From Eubacterium sp. (lineage in GTDB: Bacteria > Bacillota_A > Clostridia > Lachnospirales > Lachnospiraceae), in contig JAFVEX010000160.1 of NCBI GenBank assembly GCA_017475785.1, positions 1 through 29,312 on the forward strand: 29,312 nt of DNA. The letters run 5' to 3'. Of this stretch, positions 1-6,082 are shown one piece after another. Under the pieces are notes generated by a model that worked only from the letters and a program-made list of their open reading frames with translations, was not told where the DNA came from and did no database searches. Position numbers and translations under genes: made by a program. Each line of letters starts with the position of its first letter. Within the stretch, counting starts at the first letter, position 1.

Positions 1-1152
1 CTCCAGAGTCGCGCTCTGCCGCAGGCTCGCCTGATATGTTTCCTCCTGGACAAAGCTTCTGACTCCACGGCGAAAGACGGCTGTGGCGAGAATTATGACA
101 GTTGCGGCAATCATCAGGCCGTATACAACATTTTTGCGGATCTTTGCCAGATGTACGCGCGCCGCCAGTTTTTCCGGCAGCAGGAGATCCCGCATCAGTT
201 CTTCCGCGCTCTGATACCGCTCCGCAGGGCGCGCTTCTGTACATTTTTGTATGATCCTGACCAGCCCCTCAGAACAATCTGAAGGAATCTGCTTTTTTCC
301 GGATTCTGCGGAGCCTGGCTTTTTTCCGGCTTCTGCGGAACCAGGCTTTTTTCTGGATTTTTGAGACCCATCTGCGTCTTTTTCCAGGACATTTCTGATC
401 TCTGCGGCATCCCGGGGCGTAATCCCAGTCAGAAGAACCTGGGGTGTAATCCCGGTCAGAAGATCCCGGGGTGTAATCCCGGTCAGAAGATCCCGGGGTG
501 TAATCCCGGTCAGAAGATCCCGGGGCGTAATCCCGGTCAGAAGATACCAGAGCGTCATCCCCAGTGAATAGATGTCTGCGCGGGCGTCAACTGCCGCGCC
601 CCGCACCTGTTCAGGCGGCGCGTATCCTCTGCTTCCTGCCGGCTCAGCAGCTCCGGCTCCGCCGACCATGGAAGCAATCCCGAAATCAACGATGCACAGC
701 TGTCCGGATGGGCGGCAGATAATGTTGGAAGGCTTGAGATCCCGGTAGATGACCGGAGGATCCAGCATGTGCAGGTGGTTCAGCATGTCGCAGAGTTGCC
801 GCGCCCAGATCAGCACTCTTTTTGGGTTCTGCGGGCCTTCCCGCCTGACAAGCTCCTCAAGTGTGACCCCGTCAAAGCAGTCCATGACAACACAGATCGC
901 CGTGTCATCTTCAAACAGATCTACAATTCTTGGAAAACCCGGATGATCCAGCCGTCTGATCAGCGCTGCTTCCGCCAGCAAGTGCTGCTTCTTCCACAAA
1001 TATAATTCCGAAGCAGGATTCTGATCGACTGCTTTCATCGCCCAGTGCCTGTGAAGCTTCAAATCCTCAGCCAGATAAACAGTTGACATGCCGCCTTTTC
1101 CCAGAAGACCCAGAATTTTATAGCGGCCTCCGGCAGTCCTTTCCATCTCCAT
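1..1152 (-). CDS. Membrane Ser/Thr protein kinase, C-terminus cut by window edge
   Basis: The first 384 codons of a Hanks-type (PknB-like) protein kinase are present; the rest lies beyond base 1. The start ATG follows a good GGAGGTGAGACCG ribosome site. Visible motifs are a glycine loop (GKGGMSTVY, residues 18-26), the ATP lysine in WAMK (K40), an alpha-C glutamate near residue 61, YRDLKPSN (136-143, with Y replacing the usual H of HRD), DFG (156-158) and APPEQ (about 178). After the kinase core comes a charged Ser/Lys/Glu linker, then one hydrophobic segment at about 342-360 that should be a membrane helix, so an outside domain probably follows. Two different 27-bp tandem repeats expand the protein, one inside the kinase lobe (residues about 203-247) and one in the linker. 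These kinases usually govern cell-wall growth or stress signalling; the ligand here cannot be inferred. The kinase assignment is firm; activity with the repeat insert is uncertain. Confidence 0.92.
   Translation of the reverse strand, partial: MEMERTAGGRYKILGLLGKGGMSTVYLAEDLKLHRHWAMKAVDQNPASELYLWKKQHLLAEAALIRRLDHPGFPRIVDLFEDDTAICVVMDCFDGVTLEELVRREGPQNPKRVLIWARQLCDMLNHLHMLDPPVIYRDLKPSNIICRPSGQLCIVDFGIASMVGGAGAAEPAGSRGYAPPEQVRGAAVDARADIYSLGMTLWYLLTGITPRDLLTGITPRDLLTGITPRDLLTGITPQVLLTGITPRDAAEIRNVLEKDADGSQKSRKKPGSAEAGKKPGSAESGKKQIPSDCSEGLVRIIQKCTEARPAERYQSAEELMRDLLLPEKLAARVHLAKIRKNVVYGLMIAATVIILATAVFRRGVRSFVQEETYQASLRQSATLE
293..346 (-). repeat. 27-bp repeat in kinase linker (two copies plus a partial one)
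   Basis: Two adjacent 27-bp units at 293-319 and 320-346, differing at three bases, encode PGSAEAGKK and PGSAESGKK in the linker between the kinase core and its C-terminal part. A partial third unit follows at 347-358. Unit length is nine codons, so copy-number change keeps the reading frame. Confidence 0.85.
413..547 (-). repeat. Five-copy 27-bp tandem repeat inside the kinase domain
   Basis: Five head-to-tail 27-bp units (413-439, 440-466, 467-493, 494-520, 521-547) encode LLTGITPRD five times; the fourth copy in protein order ends QV instead of RD. The inner units are nearly identical. The block sits just after ADIYSLGMTLWY, where an ordinary bacterial kinase has a single LLTG.xP segment at the end of helix F. 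Four extra copies therefore add 36 residues, all in frame. Confidence 0.95.
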
Positions 1153-1189
1153 CGGTCTCACCTCCTTTTCCTTTAATTTATGTAAATGG

Positions 1190-1218
1190 ATTATAGTTCT
1201 TTTGAATTATGTTGTCAA
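1190..1218 (-). promoter_or_regulatory. Consensus sigma-A promoter of the kinase gene
   Basis: On the minus strand a perfect TTGACA (1218-1213) and a perfect TATAAT (1195-1190) are separated by 17 bp. Transcription would start near 1183, about 30 nt before the kinase ATG at 1152. This is the best promoter match in the window. Confidence 0.85.
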
Positions 1219-1391
1219 GACTTATGTTGTTATGGGCTTTAACAAACTTTTCGGTTTTCGTTTTCAGTTTGTTAACATTTTACTCATTCTGCGCACATAT
1301 TTCATTTTTATACTGAGTACATCAGTTAAGAAATTTACAACGTTTTGTTTTTCTTTTTCATATACCGATTTCGAATCGGGTTCTCCTTCCT

Positions 1392-1427
1392 AAAAAAAGA
1401 GGTTTCCTTACGGAAGCCTCTTTTTTT
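1392..1427 (-). terminator. Rho-independent terminator after larC
   Basis: An A-run, GAGGTTTCC, loop TTAC, GGAAGCCTC and a run of seven T form a stem-loop that works on either strand (one mismatched pair in the stem). It ends the minus-strand isomerase-larB-larC operon and shields the kinase promoter downstream. Confidence 0.85.
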
Positions 1428-1540
1428 GTGCTCGCTGCTCCCCTCATGCGTGAGGAACTGGAGAACGGATGTCCGCCCGCGGACTTTGTTGTGTGACGCT
1501 TTTGAACGTCTGTTTTTCTGCAAACCGATGTGCCAGTACA

Positions 1541-3280
1541 TCACTTCCCGGCTGCCTTTTTGATTTCCTGAAATACTTCGCTGTATGGGAGACCCGTCTC
1601 GCGCGCGATCCGCGCGGCGCTCTCATACTCGGGGTATATGCTTTCTGCCCCATTGTGCAGGCACACCTTCACCTTCGCCTCGCCCCAGCGCGTCTGCACA
1701 CTCCTGATTTCACGCGGAAGAATGGTCCGCTCCACCCGGATGCGGCGAATGCCGATGCTTGTCGTCTCGGCAAAGATAATGTCTTCCATTTTGCGCACCT
1801 TGTCTGCGTCGCAGATGACCTGCAGCTGCCACGCAGGCCTGTTTTTCTTCATATAAACAGGCAGATAATGTGCGTCGCGCGCGCCCGCGTCGAGCAGACG
1901 CTCAAGCGTGTACCCGAGCGTCTCGCCCGTGCAGTCGTCAAGATCTGTCTCCAGCTTGAAGATTTCTTCTCCATCAGACCCGCCGGCAGAGGTCTGCTCA
2001 TTTTTTTCAGCCGGCAAATGGTCTGCCTGTGTCTGAATCAGCATCGCGCGGAGGTAATTTAGCCGCTCATAATCGCGCTTGCCCGCCCCGAGGCCGACTT
2101 CCAACACCTGAAAATCCGCCGGAAGGGCAGTCTCTGTAACGAGTGCCGCCGCGATCGCGGCGCCCGTCGGCGTGATGAATTCCCCTTTTACAGTGCTGTC
2201 GACAGACAGTCGCAGCGCACTTGCGGTTATGATATTTGCCACCGCCGGGACAGGAACCGGCAGAAGCCCATGCGCGCAGCGTATCGTTCCGGATCCCTCG
2301 AACATTGGCGAGACGTATACGCGGGAAACCTGCAGCGCGTCGAAACAGACGGCGGCCGTCACGATGTCAACTATGGAGTCTACCGCGCCCACCTCATGAA
2401 AATGTACCTGATCGGGCGTCGTGCCGTGGGCTTTTGCCTCTGCCCTGGCCAGAATCACGAAGATTCGATCCGCAATTTCCCTGGCGCGGTCTGTCATCTC
2501 GCACGCAGAGAGAATCTCCCGCACATCCTGCAGCGTACGGTGAACATGCGGTGTTTCATAGTTGTGGCCGTGATCGTGGTGGTGGCTGTGACCATGGTCA
2601 TGTTCATGATTGTGGTCATGACTGTGATTGTCATGACCGTGGTTGATGTCGTTGCCATAGTCATGATCATGATTGAGGGCATGACTGTGGTTGATGTCGC
2701 TGTCATAGTCATGACTGTGATTGTCATGACCGTGGTTGATGTCGTTGCCATAGTCATGACCGTGGTGATCGTGATTATGCCCGTGAGCATTCAATCCCTC
2801 ATGGATGTGAGTCTCTTCGTGGTTATGTGCATTTCCCTGGCAGTGAGCATCCGGTCCGCCATCGCCATGACTGTGTGCCTCTCCGTGAGCGCAGCCGTGC
2901 GCCTCTCCGTACTCGTGGCCGTGACTGTGCGCCTCCCCGTGATCGTGGCCGTGCGCCTCTCCGTGAGCGTAGCCGTGCGCCTCTCCATGAGCGTATCTAT
3001 GCGCCTCTTCGATCTCATGACTATCTGGCCTGCCAAATAAATATTCCATATCCGCGTCATGATTTTCCAGATCCTCGTCCAGAATGACACGAAAATCACA
3101 GCAGTCGATGGACTGCTTTTTCACACGCCTGATTTCCGTCCGGAATCCGCCTGTCGGGATGCTGTCCAGCGCGCGCCGCAAGATCTCCCGATCCGCGCCC
3201 AGATCAATCATCGCCGCGGCAAACATGTCTCCGCTGATTCCGGACGCGCAGTCCAGATATAAAATCCGATTATTATCCAT
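1541..3280 (-). CDS. larC: LarC, nickel insertion protein of pincer cofactor synthesis
   Basis: LarC inserts nickel into the dithiolated pyridinium mononucleotide to finish the nickel-pincer nucleotide used by LarA-type racemases and epimerases. Family marks are the N-terminal LYLDCASGISGDM, then HFHEVGAVDSIVDIV, EFITPTGAAI, KLETDLDDCTGE and a C-terminal half with PVYMKKNRPAW. LarC1 and LarC2 parts are in one continuous frame, unlike Lactobacillus plantarum, where they are joined by a frameshift. An ATG at 3301 would add seven residues, but the ATG at 3280 has AGAGGAA at ideal distance and places the conserved start right after MDNNRI, so I chose it (579 aa). Between the two N-terminal motifs lies an insert of roughly 160 residues with about 50 histidines, far richer than needed for the enzyme and probably a nickel store. 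It follows larB by 28 nt in the same operon. LarE and LarA are not in the window. Confidence 0.93.
   Translation of the reverse strand: MDNNRILYLDCASGISGDMFAAAMIDLGADREILRRALDSIPTGGFRTEIRRVKKQSIDCCDFRVILDEDLENHDADMEYLFGRPDSHEIEEAHRYAHGEAHGYAHGEAHGHDHGEAHSHGHEYGEAHGCAHGEAHSHGDGGPDAHCQGNAHNHEETHIHEGLNAHGHNHDHHGHDYGNDINHGHDNHSHDYDSDINHSHALNHDHDYGNDINHGHDNHSHDHNHEHDHGHSHHHDHGHNYETPHVHRTLQDVREILSACEMTDRAREIADRIFVILARAEAKAHGTTPDQVHFHEVGAVDSIVDIVTAAVCFDALQVSRVYVSPMFEGSGTIRCAHGLLPVPVPAVANIITASALRLSVDSTVKGEFITPTGAAIAAALVTETALPADFQVLEVGLGAGKRDYERLNYLRAMLIQTQADHLPAEKNEQTSAGGSDGEEIFKLETDLDDCTGETLGYTLERLLDAGARDAHYLPVYMKKNRPAWQLQVICDADKVRKMEDIIFAETTSIGIRRIRVERTILPREIRSVQTRWGEAKVKVCLHNGAESIYPEYESAARIARETGLPYSEVFQEIKKAAGK
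2540..3019 (-). repeat. Histidine-rich repetitive segment of larC
   Basis: This part of larC encodes repeated HGEAHG, HSHD and INHGHDNHSHD-type units. A direct repeat of roughly 50 bp starts at 2615 and again at 2708 (93-bp offset, 31 codons), encoding DYGNDINHGHDNHSHD twice. All repeat steps preserve the frame, suggesting growth by in-frame duplication. Histidine-rich tracts of this kind bind Ni or Zn in urease and hydrogenase accessory proteins. Confidence 0.9.
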
Positions 3281-3308
3281 GCTGAGTTCCTCTGTTGTCA
3301 TCGTTTCT

Positions 3309-4064
3309 TCAGGATCTGTGATTCTCTGCCGCCAGACGGTTGATCTGCGCGGCCAGATATCCCGCTCCGTATCCGTTGTCGATATTGACTACCGCAACGC
3401 CGTTGGCACAGGAATTAATCATGGTCAGAAGTGCCGACAGGCCGTGCAGGCTGGCGCCATATCCCACGGAAGTCGGAACGGCGATCACCGGGTTGCGCAC
3501 GAGCCCTCCGATGACACTGGCAAGGGCTCCCTCCATTCCGGCAACTGCTACCACCACATTTGCCAGCTGGATTTCCTGTGTGTGCGCCAGCAGGCGGTGC
3601 AGGCCGCTGACGCCGACGTCAAAGATCCGGTCCACATGCGCGCCAAAAAATTCTGCCGTCTGGGCAGCTTCTTCGGCGACCGGAATATCGGAGGTACCTG
3701 CCGTGCAGACCGCGACCTTGCCGATCCGTTCCTTCCCCGGCTTCTCGATCCGCAGTGTTTTTGACACGCTGTCAAATATAATTTCCGGCAAAACAGCTTT
3801 TACAATCTCATATTGATGTGCGTCTGCCCGCGTGCCGAGAATCTCTCCATTTGCTTCATATAGTCTGGAAAAAATCGACGCCAGGAACTCATCCGGCTTG
3901 CCGCTGCAGTACACAACCTCCGGAAATCCGGAGCGGATCCCACGGTGTGTATCCAGCTTCGCGTAGCCCAGATCCTCCAGCGGCTTCTGCGCCAGCTTCT
4001 GCTCTGCCTCCTCCACGGAGAGTTCTCCTCTTTTCACTTTTTCCAGCAGGTCTCTCGTATCCAT
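3309..4064 (-). CDS. larB: LarB, pyridinium-3,5-biscarboxylate mononucleotide synthase
   Basis: LarB carboxylates and hydrolyses nicotinic acid adenine dinucleotide, the first step of nickel-pincer cofactor synthesis. The 251-residue protein has the AIR-carboxylase (PurE-like) fold marks AVCTAGTSDIPVAEEA (about 118-133), GMEGALASVIGGL and VAVPTSVGYGAS. Its MINSCANG holds Cys219, matching the cysteine (C221 in L. plantarum LarB) that forms the substrate adduct. The N-terminal 40 residues are the usual LarB leader helix. Length is normal. It starts 23 nt after the isomerase stop (AAGG ribosome site) and is followed directly by larC, so the three genes form one operon. Confidence 0.93.
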   Translation of the reverse strand: MDTRDLLEKVKRGELSVEEAEQKLAQKPLEDLGYAKLDTHRGIRSGFPEVVYCSGKPDEFLASIFSRLYEANGEILGTRADAHQYEIVKAVLPEIIFDSVSKTLRIEKPGKERIGKVAVCTAGTSDIPVAEEAAQTAEFFGAHVDRIFDVGVSGLHRLLAHTQEIQLANVVVAVAGMEGALASVIGGLVRNPVIAVPTSVGYGASLHGLSALLTMINSCANGVAVVNIDNGYGAGYLAAQINRLAAENHRS

Positions 4065-4087
4065 AAACTGATACCTTCGTTTCTTCT

Positions 4088-4963
4088 TTATAACATGTAT
4101 TCGAAATTTGTTTTAAGCGTGGCCGCAGTCACAACCGGGTCCTTTTCCGCGATCCGGTTTGAGAAAATTTCAGTTGAGCACCACCCGTCGTAGCCGGTCT
4201 GTTTTACGGCGTCGATCCATCTTTTCAGCGGGATATCGCCTTCTCCCGTCCAGACGTCGCGCAGCACATTCTGATCCGGTATCGTGCCCGGCTCACAGCG
4301 GATTCCGTCGCAAATATGCACCATCTTAATCAGTTCCTTCGGGATGGACGCGACAAATTCGGGCGTTTCTCCGGTCGTCCACATATGCCAGAAATCAATT
4401 ACGATGCCGACGTTCTTTTTCCCCGCTGCCTCAATCACCTTCAATGCCTGCGATATTTTGCAGAGCGGTACCCACGCCAGCGGCTCTATGTAAAGTTCCA
4501 GCCCGTAATCTGCCGCGATATCCGCCGCCTCCGCCACATTTCTGGCTGTCCGCTCTATCAGTGCGTCTTCCGGCTCTCCCAGCAGACCGCGGTAGCGCGT
4601 GTCCGTATCTTTCAGCACTCCCGCGTGGAAATCCTGCACAACCGAAAGATCAGAGGGACCCGTGCAGATCTGAACCATCGAGGCGCCGATGCCGCTGGCA
4701 GTCTCACAGGCCTTCCGGACATCTTCAATATAAGACGCATGCGCGTCTCCCTGCCGCTCGATGTTCTGAAGCGCGCCGATCGCCGCCACTTCCATGTCTC
4801 CCAAAAGCGGCCGCAGCTGCTCAATCCGGTTGCCCGCGTCCAGATATCGGAACAGCTTGTCAATCTGTATCTCAACACCCTGAAAACCAATCTCTCTCGC
4901 AATTTTGATTTCTTGCACCACATTACAGTGCAGGGTCGCTGTTGAATTCATCGCAATCTTCAT
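4088..4963 (-). CDS. Xylose-isomerase-like TIM-barrel sugar isomerase/epimerase
   Basis: A 291-residue member of the AP-endonuclease-2/sugar phosphate isomerase superfamily. The ATG at 4963 is preceded by GGAGGAAAAATCGAT, clearly better than the upstream in-frame ATG at 5017. The metal-ligand pattern is visible as LYIEPLAW (Glu), VIDFWHMW (Asp/His), MVHICDG (His) and a C-terminal CSTEIF (Glu). Substrate is unknown; relatives isomerise or epimerise ketoses, inososes or hydroxypyruvate. It leads an operon with larB and larC, behind its own promoter. This linkage suggests, but does not prove, that its substrate or product is connected with a nickel-pincer racemase encoded elsewhere. Confidence 0.85.
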   Translation of the reverse strand: MKIAMNSTATLHCNVVQEIKIAREIGFQGVEIQIDKLFRYLDAGNRIEQLRPLLGDMEVAAIGALQNIERQGDAHASYIEDVRKACETASGIGASMVQICTGPSDLSVVQDFHAGVLKDTDTRYRGLLGEPEDALIERTARNVAEAADIAADYGLELYIEPLAWVPLCKISQALKVIEAAGKKNVGIVIDFWHMWTTGETPEFVASIPKELIKMVHICDGIRCEPGTIPDQNVLRDVWTGEGDIPLKRWIDAVKQTGYDGWCSTEIFSNRIAEKDPVVTAATLKTNFEYML

Positions 4964-5028
4964 ATCGATTTTTCCTCCGGCATTTGCTTTTTTACTCTGC
5001 AGACTATGCACATTCATCGAACACTACC

Positions 5029-5057
5029 ATGATACTATGAAAACCTTCCTGATTCAA
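5029..5057 (-). promoter_or_regulatory. Probable promoter of the isomerase-larB-larC operon
   Basis: On the minus strand TTGAAT (5057-5052), 17 bp and TATCAT (5034-5029) give a good sigma-A match. Transcription would start near 5022, about 60 nt before the start codon at 4963. Confidence 0.6.
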
Positions 5058-5111
5058 CCGCAAGAACCCTGTGTCACCTTGCAGGGCCGGAATCCGGGGT
5101 CATCGAAAGCT

Positions 5112-5215
5112 CTGCCCCATCAGAATCCTGCCCTTTGGAATCCTGCCCCATCGAATTCCTGCCCCACGGAAATCCTGCCCCACGAAAATCCTGCTCCATG
5201 AAAATCCTGCGCATT
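5112..5215. repeat. Seven degenerate repeats at 15-16 bp spacing
   Basis: The core CTGCCCCA (minus strand TGGGGCAG) recurs with its CTG at 5112, 5128, 5143, 5159, 5175, 5191 and 5207, within a unit like AATCCTGCCCCACGGA. Spacing is 16 bp except one 15-bp step. The array lies about 90-195 bp upstream of the predicted operon start and just before the queT promoter, so it could serve either. It is non-coding in any plausible frame. Confidence 0.85.
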
Positions 5216-5225
5216 CAATTTCCGT

Positions 5226-5254
5226 TTGATTTCAGGGGGCTCCTGTGCTAGAAT
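5226..5254 (+). promoter_or_regulatory. Probable promoter of queT
   Basis: TTGATT (5226-5231), 17 bp and TAGAAT (5249-5254) form a good sigma-A promoter. Start near 5261 gives a leader of about 180 nt before the queT ATG at 5443, long enough for RNA-level control. Confidence 0.6.
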
Positions 5255-5292
5255 CATTAGACGCCGACGTATTTAACGAATCATATCATATG

Positions 5293-5377
5293 ATGCTTGA
5301 GGAAACGCTGATTTAATCCATCACCGCTCAGCTCCCGGGATCAGACCGGCTCGAATTAATCAGTGTTTCCTTAAATT
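5293..5377. repeat. Imperfect inverted repeat element in queT leader (MITE-like)
   Basis: The left end reads TTGAGGAAACGCTGATTTAA and the right end, inverted, TTAAGGAAACACTGATTAAT; the shared AGGAAACxCTGATT core is nearly identical, with a GC-rich centre of about 40 bp containing CTCCCGGGA. It resembles a short non-autonomous transposable element with terminal inverted repeats, but could equally be a structured leader RNA. No transposase is nearby and no clear target-site duplication was found. Confidence 0.5.
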
Positions 5378-5390
5378 CCGCGGCGCAATC

Positions 5391-5430
5391 CGTGAGTTCG
5401 AAACCATCCTCACGTAAAACAAAACTAAGG
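5391..5430 (+). ncRNA. Candidate preQ1-I-like riboswitch before queT
   Basis: Directly upstream of the start codon, CGTGAG pairs with CTCACG around a 12-nt loop beginning TTCGAAACC. It is followed by an A-rich tail TAAAACAAAACTAAGG whose last bases merge with the ribosome site AAGGAG. This matches the known preQ1-I layout (short stem, C-containing loop, A-rich tail ending CUAAGG over the ribosome site), and the gene is a queuosine-precursor transporter. The weak point is the pseudoknot: the loop lacks the UAG that would pair with CUA in the tail. It may be a variant class or a chance hairpin. Confidence 0.45.
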
Positions 5431-5442
5431 AGAAATTTTATC

Positions 5443-5931
5443 ATGAAAAACACACGTCTGCATCTGTTGACACAGGCGGCTATGATTGCTGCCATCTACG
5501 TTGTAATCACCTACGTTTTCTCGGCGTTCTCGTTTGGAGAAATACAGGTACGCATTTCGGAGGCGCTCACAATTCTCCCGGTATTTACGCCGGCGGCTGT
5601 ACCAGGGCTCTTCATTGGATGCCTGATTGGAAATCTTCTTGGCGGCGCGCTTCTCCCGGATATTATTTTTGGAAGCATCGCTACGCTGATCGGCGCCTTT
5701 TTCACGCGGAAGCTCCGGCATTCGCACCCGGTTCTGGCACCGGTACCGCCGATTCTTTCCAATACCATCATCGTTCCGTTTATTCTGCGGTTTGCTTATG
5801 GAATCGCGCTTCCGATCCCGTTCATGATGCTGACGGTCGGCATCGGCGAAGTGATCTCCTGCGGCGCGCTCGGCCTCGTCCTGTACTACGCGCTGCGCGG
5901 GTATCGCAAAACCATTTTCAACGCCGGCTGA
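5443..5931 (+). CDS. queT: QueT, queuosine-precursor ECF transporter S component
   Basis: QueT is the membrane substrate-binding subunit that imports a queuosine precursor (preQ1 or a related base) with a shared ECF energising module. The 162-residue protein is almost all hydrophobic, with five to six helices. Family marks are the N-terminal LTQAAMIAAIYVVITY, FGEIQVRISEALTILP, GLFIGCLIGNLLGG and the C-terminal IGEVISCGALGL. Start is set by AAGGAG before the ATG at 5443; a GTG at 5392 has no such site and overlaps the putative riboswitch. It stands alone with its own promoter; the ECF ATPases and EcfT are elsewhere. Confidence 0.9.
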   Translation: MKNTRLHLLTQAAMIAAIYVVITYVFSAFSFGEIQVRISEALTILPVFTPAAVPGLFIGCLIGNLLGGALLPDIIFGSIATLIGAFFTRKLRHSHPVLAPVPPILSNTIIVPFILRFAYGIALPIPFMMLTVGIGEVISCGALGLVLYYALRGYRKTIFNAG

Positions 5932-5989
5932 GCTGTGATGCCGGGATGTTTTCGCGCCATATGATTGTGACCTGACAGAGAAGCCGGGA

Positions 5990-6019
5990 TTGCATCAGAC
6001 GTATCAATTGTGGTAGAGT
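5990..6019 (+). promoter_or_regulatory. Possible promoter of the aspartate aminotransferase gene
   Basis: TTGCAT (5990-5995), 18 bp and TAGAGT (6014-6019) give a moderate sigma-A match, with start near 6026, about 57 nt before the gene. Confidence 0.4.
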
Positions 6020-6082
6020 GTAACTGTTAGCGCGTACACATTCGCCTGCCACAAATGATTATTTGAAAAGGAAACTCAGATC

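Larger units (their letters stand above)
1153..1540. other. Intergenic region between kinase and larC, AT-rich
   Basis: No credible gene is seen here. The stretch holds the kinase ribosome site and consensus promoter, an AT-rich tract at about 1220-1360, a perfect 15-bp inverted repeat CCGATT-TCG-AATCGG at 1366-1380 of unknown role, the larC terminator at 1392-1427 and a short tail up to the larC stop. The small open frames crossing it show no ribosome sites or recognisable motifs. Confidence 0.6.

Noticed and set aside
413..547. CRISPR-like array in the kinase gene
   Set aside because: Units are directly adjacent with no spacers and are coding in frame.
1469..2062. 197-codon plus-strand frame opposite the end of larC
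   Set aside because: No ribosome site or motif, and it runs across the larC stop within antisense sequence.
2270..3040. Long plus-strand frame rich in Val, Ile and Met that looks like a membrane protein
   Set aside because: It is the antisense of the larC histidine codons (CAT/CAC read as ATG/GTG), with no ribosome site; larC on the other strand is certain.
4905..5201. Small plus-strand frame with repeated Asn-Pro-Ala motifs
   Set aside because: Simply the translation of the 16-bp non-coding repeat; phase changes with the 15-bp step and there is no ribosome site.
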